Of a stretch of DNA of 26,372 nt, positions 8,936 to 16,517 are shown piece by piece. Position 1 is the stretch's first letter. Each line of letters begins with the position of its first letter. The notes under the pieces are model-generated. The model made no database searches, was not told the DNA's origin, and worked only from the letters and a program-made list of their open reading frames with translations. This DNA comes from Gp13-AA77 sp036521995 (GTDB lineage: Bacteria > Acidobacteriota > Terriglobia > UBA7540), in NCBI GenBank assembly GCA_036521995.1, contig DATDGR010000351.1:1-26372 (forward strand). Reading direction: 5' to 3'. The translations under genes and the position numbers were made by a program.

Positions 8936-8960
8936 ACCTCCAGAATAGACGATACTATAC
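8936..8960 (-). promoter_or_regulatory. Candidate promoter and dyad of the decayed thioredoxin gene
   Basis: On the minus strand TATAGT (8959-8954) could be a -10 element. It lies in a partial dyad, ATAG-ACGATA-CTAT (8945-8958). GGAGGT (8941-8936) follows just before the ATG at 8932, and another GGAGGT lies at 8966-8961. The dyad loosely resembles BlaI/MecI-type operators; this is a guess from pattern. Confidence 0.2.
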
Positions 8961-8962
8961 AC

Positions 8963-9220
8963 CTCCGCATGTCCCTAAATCGGACGCCCCGGCGCCGCGA
9001 TTCCCGCTTACGAAAACCCCTTGACAGGTGGCGATTACTGATGGTACATCTACTCTAGGTTTAACGAAGCCGGGGAGGAACCACTGTCGTGCGGTACTTC
9101 ACTCCAACTCATCACCCGGGAAAACGGGCCCGGCCCCACATTTTGACGGTACGTTTCTTTTCCGGCTCGGGCCAAGGGTGAGGCGCAGCATTAGGGGCAA
9201 AGACGAAAAAACGAAAAAAT
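8963..9220. other. Non-coding stretch with no recognised gene
   Basis: This is the left part of the gap between the decayed thioredoxin gene and the tartrate dehydrogenase gene. One 70-codon GTG-initiated frame (9028-9240) exists, but it has no ribosome-binding site or recognisable protein text. I see no RNA gene. The gap continues through the repeat array (9221-9338) and a further 128 bp up to 9466, which also shows no gene. Confidence 0.5.
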
Positions 9221-9338
9221 ACATCCCACGATATTTATGAAAACAAATGACTTAAAAAATTAAGTTGGCACATCCCACGATCTCGATGATAATAAGACAC
9301 TTAGCTAAGTCTTGCCACGATGTTTATGAAAATAAAGG
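9221..9338. repeat. Three 23-bp direct repeats alternating with two palindromes
   Basis: An AT-rich island in otherwise GC-rich DNA holds three copies of a 23-mer at 9225-9247, 9274-9296 and 9314-9336. Copies 1 and 3 agree at 20 of 23 positions, and each agrees with copy 2 at 17 of 23. The shared core is CCACGAT, four variable bases, then ATGAnAAnAA. Exactly two bases after copy 1 comes ACTTAA-AAAA-TTAAGT (9250-9265), and exactly two bases after copy 2 comes the perfect palindrome ACTTAGCTAAGT (9299-9310). Copy 3 has no palindrome. The regular architecture suggests binding sites for a protein, such as a recombinase or a repressor, or the end of a lost mobile element. No such protein gene is in the window. 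Confidence 0.75.
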
Positions 9339-9466
9339 CGATACTGGATTATGATGGCGTCGCTCCAGCCACTTGTTGGCTTGAGATCGGCAGGTTGGGC
9401 GGCCGCTGAAAGCCGCCAAGACCCACGAACCTACAGTCGAAGTGGGACCTGGACGGGCGACAATCC

Positions 9467-10549
9467 ATGCCACCGGAAGACCCGAAACTCCTTCATATCG
9501 CCGTGATCCCTGGTGACGGCATCGGCCGCGAAGTGGTCCCGGTGGCCGTCGCGGTGCTCGAACGGGTCGGCAAGAGATTCGGCCTCCGGTTTGACTTCCA
9601 CACCTACGACTGGGGCTCGGATTATTACCTCCAGCACGGCTGCATGATGCCCGGCGATGCGCTCGACCAGCTTCGGGCGCAGCACGCGATTCTGCTCGGC
9701 GCCATCGGTCATCCCGAGATCCAGGACAACACCACGCTCAACGGGCTGCTGCTGCCCATTCGCAGAGCCTTCGATCAGTTTGTGAACGTGCGACCGGCCG
9801 TCCTCTACCAGGGAGTGAGCTCGCCGCTCGCCGGCGTTGAGCCAGGTTCGGTGGACATGGTGGTGGTGCGCGAGAATACCGAGGGCGAGTACGCCCAGGT
9901 GGGTGGATTTGTGCACCACCATAATGCCAACGAAGTGGCGGTTCAGGCGTCGGTATTTACCCGGCACGGGGTGGAGAGAGTGATTCGCTTTGCCTTTGAA
10001 CTGGCGGTGCGGCGCAACGGCAAGAAACGAGTGACTTCGATCACTAAATCGAACGCCCAGGCGTTCGGCATGGTGCTATGGGATCGCGTCTTCGACGAGG
10101 TGAAGTCCCACTATCCCCAGATCCAGACCGAATCGCTGCTGGTGGACGCGGCCACGGTGCATCTGGTGAAGCGGCCTCAGACTTTTGACGTTCTGGTCGC
10201 TTCCAATCTGTTCGGGGACATCCTGAGCGACCTTACCGCCGTCCTCACGGGAAGCATTGGCCTCGCGGCCAGCGCCAATCTGGACCCGCTGCGCCGCTTT
10301 CCTTCGATGTTCGAGCCCGTGCACGGGTCCGCCCCGGATATCGCGGGCCAGGGAATTGCGAATCCTCTTGCCACCTTCCTGTCTGCCGCCATGATGCTGG
10401 AGCACCTCGGATTGAACGAAGCGGCCGCCGCCATTGACAGCGCAGTCCGAAAGCTGCTCGCCGAAGGCCAGGTGCGGACCGCCGATCTTGGAGGTCACAG
10501 CAGCACGCGGGAAGTGACCGATGCGATTCTGGAGGCGGTCAGCCGGTAG
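9467..10549 (+). CDS. Tartrate dehydrogenase / D-malate dehydrogenase (decarboxylating)
   Basis: This 360-aa protein belongs to the isocitrate/isopropylmalate dehydrogenase superfamily, in the TtuC/DmlA branch. The text YDWGSDYYLQHGCMMPGDAL (48-67) is characteristic of that branch rather than of leuB or icd. Other marks are GDGIG (16-20), RENTEGEY (135-142), Lys194 in TKSNAQAFG, Asp227, the metal aspartates in NLFGDILSDL (Asp251, Asp255) and EPVHGSAPDIAG (283-294). The enzyme oxidises tartrate or D-malate with NAD+ and a divalent metal, giving oxaloglycolate or pyruvate and CO2 in the cytoplasm. No tartrate transporter or regulator adjoins it. The ATG at 9467 lacks a strong ribosome-binding site. 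It converges on typA with an 18-bp gap. Confidence 0.9.
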   Translation: MPPEDPKLLHIAVIPGDGIGREVVPVAVAVLERVGKRFGLRFDFHTYDWGSDYYLQHGCMMPGDALDQLRAQHAILLGAIGHPEIQDNTTLNGLLLPIRRAFDQFVNVRPAVLYQGVSSPLAGVEPGSVDMVVVRENTEGEYAQVGGFVHHHNANEVAVQASVFTRHGVERVIRFAFELAVRRNGKKRVTSITKSNAQAFGMVLWDRVFDEVKSHYPQIQTESLLVDAATVHLVKRPQTFDVLVASNLFGDILSDLTAVLTGSIGLAASANLDPLRRFPSMFEPVHGSAPDIAGQGIANPLATFLSAAMMLEHLGLNEAAAAIDSAVRKLLAEGQVRTADLGGHSSTREVTDAILEAVSR

Positions 10550-10567
10550 CCAACGGCACGCGCGGCG

Positions 10568-12400
10568 TCATCCTTCGGTCTTCCGGTGCTTTTTGGGGCG
10601 CTGGTTGTATTGCAGGATCTTCTTGCGGAGCCGGATGGAGCGCGGCGTCGCTTCCACGTACTCATCCTCGGCGATGAACTCGATAGCCTCTTCCAGGGTC
10701 AGCGGCCGGAAGGGAACCAGGCGGATGGCTTCGTCGGCCACCGAGGCCCGCATGTTCGTCAGTTTTTTCTCCTTGACAGCGTTCACGTCCATGTCGTCCC
10801 AGCGGGCGTTCTGCCCGATCACCATGCCTTCGTAAACCTCAACGCCCGGGCCCAGAAAGAGCTCGCCGCGCTCTTGCAGGTTCCAAAGCGCATAAGCTGT
10901 CGACCGGCCGGCGCGGTCCGCGATGAGCGACCCGGTGAGCCGCGACGGGATGTCACCCTGCCAGTCGATGTAGCCTTCAAACAGGGTGTTCATCACGGCC
11001 GTGCCGCGCGTGGCCTTCAGGATCTCCCCGCGCAGGCCGATGAGCCCGCGGGACGGGATCGAGAACTCCAGTCGCACCCGCCCGCTGCCGGACTGCCCGG
11101 AGCCGTGGCTCACGATCTTGTTGTTCACGCCCTTGCGCATCCCGATCTCCTGCATCAGGACGCCCACGAACTCCTGCGGCACATCGATGATGAGCTGCTC
11201 CAGGGGCTCCTGAAGCTTGCCGTCCACAGTGCGCGTGATGATCTCGGGCTTGCCTACGGCCAGCTCGTAGCCCTCGCGCCGCATCATCTCGATCAGAATG
11301 GCAAGCTGGAGCTCGCCGCGCCCGCAGACCAGGAAAGAGTCCGTGTTCTGCATCTCCTCCACGCGGATGGAGACGTTGGTCAGCAGCTCCTTGTCGAGGC
11401 GATCGCGCAAGTGGCGGGAGGTTACGTAGGTCCCCTCGCGGCCGGAAAACGGCGAGGTGTTCACCGTAAACACCATGGAGATGGTGGGCTCGTCAATCGG
11501 GATATGCGGCAGCGGCGCCGGCGACTCAACGCTGGTCACGGTCTCACCGATGGTGATCCCTTCCACTCCGGCGATGGCCACGATATCGCCCACTTCAGCG
11601 GTCTCCAGGTCAGTCCGCTCCAGACCTTCGAAGCCGTAAAGCTTAGTGATGCGGGTCTGCTGAACGCTGCCGTCCAGCTTGGCAATCGCCACTTCATCGC
11701 CGCGGTGCAGGGTCCCGGAGAAAATGCGGCCGAGCGCGAGACGGCCGTGGTATTCGCTGTAATCCAGGTTGGCCACCAGGAGCTGGAGCGCGCTGTCAGA
11801 CTCACCGGCTGGCGGCGGAATGGTCTTGAGGATGGCCTCGAACAGCGATTGCAGGTTCCCAGAGGCGTCGTCGAGCGAAGTTCGAGCGATGCCGAGCCTG
11901 GCGATGGTGTATAGGATGGGAAAATCGAGCTGGTCTTCGGCGGCGTCCAGATCGATAAAGAGGTCGTAGACCTCGTTCACCACTTCTTGCGGCCGGGCGT
12001 CGGTCCGGTCGATCTTGTTGATGACCACGATGGGAGGCAGCTTGGCCTCGAGCGCCTTACGCAGCACGTAGCGCGTCTGGGGCAGCGGGCCTTCGCTTGC
12101 GTCCACCAGCAGGAGCACTCCGTCCACCAGCTTCAGGGCGCGCTCCACTTCGCCGCCAAAGTCGCTGTGGCCGGGCGTGTCCACGATGTTGATCCGAGTA
12201 CCGTGGTAGATAATCGCCGTGTTTTTGGCCAGGATGGTGATGCCGCGCTCGCGCTCCAGCTCGTTGGAATCCATCACGCGCTCCACCACGGGCTCGCCTT
12301 GCCGGAAGATCCCGCTCTGCCGGAGCATGGCGTCCACCAGCGTCGTCTTGCCGTGATCGACGTGAGCGATGATGGCAACATTGCGGATCGACGAGTTCAA
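10568..12400 (-). CDS. typA: Ribosome-associated translational GTPase TypA/BipA
   Basis: The 610-aa length and domain order match TypA/BipA. The GTPase domain has G1 AHVDHGKT (12-19), G2 in RGITI (52-56), G3 DTPGH (74-78) and G4 NKID (128-131). Domain II starts near 205, elongation-factor-G-like domains III and V follow, and the TypA-specific C-terminal domain includes GPGVEVYEGMVIGQNAR. The protein binds the 70S ribosome and supports ribosome assembly and growth under stress or cold. Translation starts at a TTG (12400-12398) with a perfect AGGAGGT four bases upstream; no ATG competes. It lies 123 bp downstream of the GNAT gene on the same strand. Housekeeping gene; confident call. Confidence 0.97.
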   Translation of the reverse strand: MNSSIRNVAIIAHVDHGKTTLVDAMLRQSGIFRQGEPVVERVMDSNELERERGITILAKNTAIIYHGTRINIVDTPGHSDFGGEVERALKLVDGVLLLVDASEGPLPQTRYVLRKALEAKLPPIVVINKIDRTDARPQEVVNEVYDLFIDLDAAEDQLDFPILYTIARLGIARTSLDDASGNLQSLFEAILKTIPPPAGESDSALQLLVANLDYSEYHGRLALGRIFSGTLHRGDEVAIAKLDGSVQQTRITKLYGFEGLERTDLETAEVGDIVAIAGVEGITIGETVTSVESPAPLPHIPIDEPTISMVFTVNTSPFSGREGTYVTSRHLRDRLDKELLTNVSIRVEEMQNTDSFLVCGRGELQLAILIEMMRREGYELAVGKPEIITRTVDGKLQEPLEQLIIDVPQEFVGVLMQEIGMRKGVNNKIVSHGSGQSGSGRVRLEFSIPSRGLIGLRGEILKATRGTAVMNTLFEGYIDWQGDIPSRLTGSLIADRAGRSTAYALWNLQERGELFLGPGVEVYEGMVIGQNARWDDMDVNAVKEKKLTNMRASVADEAIRLVPFRPLTLEEAIEFIAEDEYVEATPRSIRLRKKILQYNQRPKKHRKTEG

Positions 12401-12523
12401 CTGTACCTCCTGAGATGGTTCTTCGAGGCGTGCTGCCTGAAGTGGAAACGCCTTTACAGTGTAGCAGTGGATCAGGAGAAAAGGTTCCGAGCAGGCGCCG
12501 ATGGAGGACTTGGCGGCCAGAAT

Positions 12524-13279
12524 CTACAACCGCTCCGTTTCAACCTTGCCGATCAGCATGAAACCGCAGACTCTCAACCCAGCCTTGATCAGCGCCGTCC
12601 GTGAGGCCACGTTCCGGATGTTGCACCGGGCCGCTGGAACCCTGCCCGCGAGGTAGCATTCCTTCTTGACCTCCTGCAACAGAAAACTCGCGATTCCCCG
12701 GCGGCGCCAGTCCTCACGAACTTCCATGTACAAATCCGCGAACGGCCTGTTGTAGTGGAGCAGGAATCCGCCGGTGGCCACGACCTCACCGTTCAGTTCC
12801 ACCACATAGTTTCCGACCGGTTCCGGTCCGTGCTCGAAGATCCGATCGTCAGTGCGTCTGGGACGAACCAGCGCGCCTGGAACAACGTGCTCGGTGGCGA
12901 CGTGGTCCTCGAACAGCACGACATCGGCGCTCACCGAAGCCGAGAACTCATACAGCATCGAAGTAAGCAGAAGGTCATTGCTCTGGCACTCGATGAACTG
13001 GGCTCCCGAAAGTGCCAGGAGCCGCCGGAACAGCTCGCTGGCTCGTTTCCTGAACGGCGGCATGACAAAGAACTCAAACACCGTGTCCCTGTCCTCAACT
13101 TGCTGCCCTTTGATCGAGCCGTAGCCGACCCGGAGATCGTCGATCATCAGGAGATACGAGTCGGTCCAACCGCGCGCATGGCAGGCGTCATACCGTATCT
13201 GAAAATTAGTCTCTTGAAGGAATAGGGCGCGAAGTGGCTGAATCTGCGCGAGTTCCGTCCGGCGGGCGGTCACGGTCAT
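12524..13279 (-). CDS. GNAT-family N-acetyltransferase, probably tandem-domain
   Basis: The 251-aa product has a clear C-terminal GNAT domain (about 150-247). VVELNGEVVATGGFLLHY gives the central strands, ADLYMEVREDWRRRGIASFLLQEV carries the acetyl-CoA pyrophosphate loop (RRRGIA, 192-197), and a final beta-alpha unit contains NVASRTALIKAGLRVCG. The N-terminal half (about 40-120) has the strand and helix pattern of a second, degenerate GNAT domain (YLLMIDDLRVGYGS, VFEFFVMPPFRKRASELFRR). Such tandem GNATs often have one inactive half. The substrate is unknown. The ATG at 13279 is 12 bp after the YjbR/MmcQ stop, so the two are probably co-transcribed. Confidence 0.85.
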   Translation of the reverse strand: MTVTARRTELAQIQPLRALFLQETNFQIRYDACHARGWTDSYLLMIDDLRVGYGSIKGQQVEDRDTVFEFFVMPPFRKRASELFRRLLALSGAQFIECQSNDLLLTSMLYEFSASVSADVVLFEDHVATEHVVPGALVRPRRTDDRIFEHGPEPVGNYVVELNGEVVATGGFLLHYNRPFADLYMEVREDWRRRGIASFLLQEVKKECYLAGRVPAARCNIRNVASRTALIKAGLRVCGFMLIGKVETERL

Positions 13280-13291
13280 TTCGGGGCCTGC

Positions 13292-13657
13292 CTAGCCTTG
13301 TTTCTTCCCTCTGGCGAGGAGCGCGAGCTGGGTCCCTTTGGCGAGCCTGGCAAGAACGAGGTCATGGGCTTGACGCAGCAAGCGCTTGATCTCCGCTGGC
13401 GGCAGGGCGCTGGCCGTCTGGAGTGCGACCCACGTTGCGCGGGCTAGATAAGGCGCTGGAATGACGCCTGGCTGCTCGACCAGGGCGGCAACGTCGTCGT
13501 CCGAGCACTTGAAAGATAACCAGTTGGCGGCTGGCTCCAGGGGCAATACAGCGAACATCTTGCCGCCGATCTTGAAGACCAGATCGCTACCCCACTGAAC
13601 TTGTTCCGTGGTGTGCGGGAGCGACAGGCAATACTTGCGGACCGACTCGATCTCCAT
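13292..13657 (-). CDS. MmcQ/YjbR-family (DUF419) protein
   Basis: I choose the ATG at 13657, giving 121 aa. A longer in-frame reading starting at 13957 would run antisense through the tRNA gene and its extra 100 residues look non-protein-like. The product fits the small MmcQ/YjbR fold: an N-terminal SVRKYCLSLPHTTEQVQWGS segment, then FKIGGKMFAVLPL, NWLSFKCSDDDVAALVEQPG, APYLARATWVAL and a final helical region. The family has a CyaY-like fold and is often labelled DNA-binding, although its biochemical role is not established. The Lys/Arg-rich end (ARGKKQG) is compatible with nucleic-acid contact. It heads a likely two-gene unit with the GNAT gene. Confidence 0.85.
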   Translation of the reverse strand: MEIESVRKYCLSLPHTTEQVQWGSDLVFKIGGKMFAVLPLEPAANWLSFKCSDDDVAALVEQPGVIPAPYLARATWVALQTASALPPAEIKRLLRQAHDLVLARLAKGTQLALLARGKKQG

Positions 13658-13764
13658 TCCGGCGTCAGATTGTAGCAGGTTTTCGGGACTCGTCTGTCGG
13701 AAAGGATCCAGAAATGTCGTTCTTGGCTTTCGACTTTCGACTTTCCATCCTAAACTATTATGAG

Positions 13765-13840
13765 GGGCCTGTAGCTCAGTTGGGAGAGCACCTGGTTTGC
13801 AACCAGGGGGTCGGGAGTTCGAACCTCCCCAGGTCCACCA
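13765..13840 (+). tRNA. tRNA-Ala(UGC)
   Basis: A complete 76-nt cloverleaf is present. The acceptor GGGCCTG (13765-13771) pairs with CAGGTCC before ACCA, with one G-U pair. The D-arm is GCTC/GAGC, the anticodon stem is CCTGG/CCAGG around loop TTTGCAA with anticodon TGC at 13798-13800, and the T-arm is GGGAG-TTCGAAC-CTCCC. The 3' CCA is encoded. It lies alone between the divergent YjbR gene and the sulfatase gene. A weak -10-like TAAACT sits at 13751-13756. No integrase or duplicated 3' end marks it as an integration site here. Confidence 0.97.
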
Positions 13841-13929
13841 ACGTTCTTCACTCCAATCAGGCCGCTGGGTTTCTGGAAGGCGAAACTCGGGGTTACCTGC
13901 TATCCTGTTGATCATTCTAAGGAGGTCAA

Positions 13930-15546
13930 ATGATCGCAAAGAAACGCATCGTGGCACCGACGATTGTGGCGCTCGCGGTCACAACCCTTGTCCTGGTCAA
14001 CGCGCCCTTGGCTTTTTCCCAGGACGCGACCAAGAAACCCAACATCCTGGTGATCTTTGGGGATGACATCGGCTACTGGAACGTCAGCGCGTACAACCAA
14101 GGCATGATGGGTTACAAGACTCCGAACATTGACCGCATCGCCCATGAAGGCATGCTCTTCACTGACGAGTACGGCCAGCAGAGCTGTACCGCCGGTCGCG
14201 CCGCGTTTATCACGGGGCAATCTCCCTTCCGAACGGGGCTGCTGAAGGTCGGCTTGCCCGGAGCGAAGGAAGGGTTGCAGAAGGAAGATCCCACGATTGC
14301 CGATCTGCTCAAGTCACTGGGCTATGCCACCGGCCAGTTCGGCAAGAACCACCTCGGCGACCGCAATGAGTTCCTTCCCACGGTGCACGGCTTCGACGAG
14401 TTCTTCGGCAATCTCTACCACCTGAACGCCGAGGAGGAGCCTGAAAACGAGGACTACCCGAAGAATCCTCAATTCAAGGCGGCGTATGGACCGCGCGGCG
14501 TCCTGAAATGCGTGGCGACCACCACGGATGACCCCACCGAAGACCCGCGCTTCGGGAGAATGGGCAAACAGAAGTGCATTGACACCGGCCCGCTCACGCA
14601 GAAGCGCATGGAAACCGCTGACGAGGAGTTCCTGAACGCCTCTTTCGACTTCATCGACCGCGCCCACTCCAGCGGCAAGCCCTTCTTCGTCTGGCTCAAC
14701 ACCACCCGCATGCACATCTGGACGCACCTGAAACCCGCCTCCTACGGCAAGACCGGGCTTGGCATTTACGCGGACGGCATGGTGGAGCACGACGGGCAGG
14801 TTGGCCAGTTGCTCAAGAAACTTGATGACCTCGGGATCGCCGACAACACCATCGTGATCTATACATCAGACAACGGCGCAGAGACGATGAGCTGGCCCGA
14901 CGCCGGAACCACTCCCTTCCGCAACGAGAAGAACACCAACTGGGAAGGTGGCTTCCGAGTGCCGTTTCTGGTTCGCTGGCCCGGCGTCATCAAGCCGGGG
15001 TCGATCAGCAACGACGTCTGCTCCCATGAGGACTGGCTGCCCACTCTGCTGGCTGCGGCCGGCGCGCCGGACGTGAAAGAGAAGCTTCTCACCGGCTACC
15101 CGGCGGGCGACCAGACCTTCAAGGTGCACCTGGACGGCTACAACCTGATGCCCGCATTCAAGGGCGAGGCTCCATGGCCGCGGAAGGAGTTCTTCTACTT
15201 CAACGACGACGGCAGCCTGGTGGGGTTGCGCTACGAGCGCTGGAAACTCGTTTTTGCAGAGCAGCGTGCCCACTCCTTTGACGTGTGGCAGGACCCCTTC
15301 GTCACGCTGCGCGTCCCGAAGCTCTTCGACCTGAGGGGTGATCCCTTCGAGGAAGCCGACCACAATGGGATCGATTATCCACACTGGCGAATCGATCGCG
15401 TGTTTCTGCTCGTGCCGGCCCAGGCTTTCGTCGCCCAGTTCCTGGCTACATTCAGGGAATACCCGCCCCGGCAGAAAGTGGGCAGCTTCAATCTCGACCA
15501 GGTGCTGCAGAACCTGATATCGACACCAGGCGAATACGCGAACTGA
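13930..15546 (+). CDS. Secreted arylsulfatase-family sulfatase (Cys-type formylglycine motif)
   Basis: The ATG at 13930 follows a perfect AAGGAGGT. The 538-aa product has a signal peptide (residues 1-30, ending NAPLAFSQ), so it acts in the periplasm or outside. Sulfatase marks are the metal aspartates in FGDD (43-46), the modification motif Cys86-Thr-Ala-Gly-Arg90 in QQSCTAGRAAFITGQ, GKNHLG (138-143) with Lys139 and His141, and SDNG (313-316) with Asp314 and Asn315 near the second metal-binding segment. Cys86 would be oxidised to formylglycine by a maturase that is not in the window. CxAxR instead of the commoner CxPxR is a known variant of this subfamily. The sulfate ester substrate is unknown. 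The C-terminal part (460-538) has a distinctive RVPKLFDLRGDPFEEADHN segment. Confidence 0.93.
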   Translation: MIAKKRIVAPTIVALAVTTLVLVNAPLAFSQDATKKPNILVIFGDDIGYWNVSAYNQGMMGYKTPNIDRIAHEGMLFTDEYGQQSCTAGRAAFITGQSPFRTGLLKVGLPGAKEGLQKEDPTIADLLKSLGYATGQFGKNHLGDRNEFLPTVHGFDEFFGNLYHLNAEEEPENEDYPKNPQFKAAYGPRGVLKCVATTTDDPTEDPRFGRMGKQKCIDTGPLTQKRMETADEEFLNASFDFIDRAHSSGKPFFVWLNTTRMHIWTHLKPASYGKTGLGIYADGMVEHDGQVGQLLKKLDDLGIADNTIVIYTSDNGAETMSWPDAGTTPFRNEKNTNWEGGFRVPFLVRWPGVIKPGSISNDVCSHEDWLPTLLAAAGAPDVKEKLLTGYPAGDQTFKVHLDGYNLMPAFKGEAPWPRKEFFYFNDDGSLVGLRYERWKLVFAEQRAHSFDVWQDPFVTLRVPKLFDLRGDPFEEADHNGIDYPHWRIDRVFLLVPAQAFVAQFLATFREYPPRQKVGSFNLDQVLQNLISTPGEYAN

Positions 15547-15647
15547 CAAAAACGTGGCCAAAGGGCAATGGCTCGACAAGCGCCACTCAAGCACAAGGGT
15601 GTGCGTGCTGGGCGGCGAATTTCGCTCACGATGCAAAGAGCAAAAGC

Positions 15648-16352
15648 ATGAGAGAACTCCTGTGGTGTGTTCCCCTCTTCATCTCTTTGTGTGCGGGCGC
15701 GTCGGCGCAGACATCTAACACGGCAGGGGAATTCTGGCCGGAAGTTGATGCCGATACCCAGTTGCCGTCGAATCTACGTCTGCTCCTGTTCGAGGGGCTA
15801 GAGAAAGGCCAAGAATCTCAATACCAGCAGTTGTTCGTAGGAGGGGGGCTCGGCTACCAGTTGAAACCTATCTTGAGGCCTCATTTGATCAACATTGATC
15901 AGGACAAGGAGCATTATCTCGTAGTCGGCGGCGGCTACGAATACCTGAGGACCATTCAGTCCGGAAAGGCGACGTATGAAAACCGGCTGGCGGTGGAAGC
16001 CATACCCCGTTATCGTCCCCCCGCTGGTTTCCTGCTGGAGGATCGGAACCGCGCGGAGTTCCGATGGGTCAACGGGCAGTACTCCACCCGTTACCGGAAT
16101 CAGCTGACGGTGGAGCGCGACTTTCGAGCCCATAATTTCCGGTTTACACCTTACGCCTCGGCTGAAGCGTATTACGATGGGGCGAAGCACTCCTGGAATG
16201 AGGAGCAGTACACTGGTGGCATCCAATTCCCGTACAGGCGGCTCTTGATGCTGGATACGTATTATCTGCGCCAGGACTGCACCACCTGCAACCCAGAGCA
16301 TTTGAATGTGGCGGGATTGACGCTGAGCTTCTTTTTCAGGAATAAAACGTGA
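15648..16352 (+). CDS. DUF2490-like outer-membrane beta-barrel protein
   Basis: The 234-aa product has a signal peptide (MRELLWCVPLFISLCAGASA, cut before QTSN). Alternating hydrophobic/polar strands typical of a small outer-membrane barrel follow: FVGGGLGYQLKPIL, HYLVVGGGYEYLRT, ENRLAVEAIPRYRP, RYRNQLTVERDF and FRFTPYASAEAYY. It ends in LNVAGLTLSFFF near the C-terminus. The order of strands and the LDTYYLRQ...LNVAGLTL ending resemble DUF2490 proteins, whose function is unknown. It lies 101 bp after the sulfatase on the same strand and may be co-expressed. Cys-Thr-Thr-Cys near 214-217 sits just before the last strand and could form a loop disulfide. Confidence 0.78.
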   Translation: MRELLWCVPLFISLCAGASAQTSNTAGEFWPEVDADTQLPSNLRLLLFEGLEKGQESQYQQLFVGGGLGYQLKPILRPHLINIDQDKEHYLVVGGGYEYLRTIQSGKATYENRLAVEAIPRYRPPAGFLLEDRNRAEFRWVNGQYSTRYRNQLTVERDFRAHNFRFTPYASAEAYYDGAKHSWNEEQYTGGIQFPYRRLLMLDTYYLRQDCTTCNPEHLNVAGLTLSFFFRNKT

Positions 16353-16517
16353 AGAGTCTGCGATCCGGACCCACGTGCGCAGCCGAAAGCGAACTTCGCC
16401 GCCGAGAAATCGTTCCATGACCAGAACACCCGGACTGCGCCCGACGCCGCGCATTACCCCCAGTGCAAGCCGCCCTCCAGGGTCGACGCTTTCCGGGATG
16501 ATCGGAGGAGCTGGCCG

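Noticed and set aside
9028..9240. 70-codon GTG frame in the gap before the tartrate dehydrogenase
   Set aside because: No ribosome-binding site and no recognisable protein pattern; it ends inside the repeat array.
9221..9338. CRISPR array
   Set aside because: Only three diverged copies, spacers of unequal length that themselves contain related palindromes, and no cas genes.
10586..11914. 442-codon plus-strand frame
   Set aside because: It is entirely antisense to typA, His/Gln/Gly-rich, and unlike any family.
13765..13840. tRNA as an integration site for a mobile element
   Set aside because: No integrase gene and no repeated copy of the tRNA 3' end in the window.
13658..13957. 100-residue N-terminal extension of the YjbR/MmcQ frame
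   Set aside because: It runs antisense through tRNA-Ala (its text includes the typical reverse reading GGSNSRPPGCKPGALPT) and has no supporting start signal.
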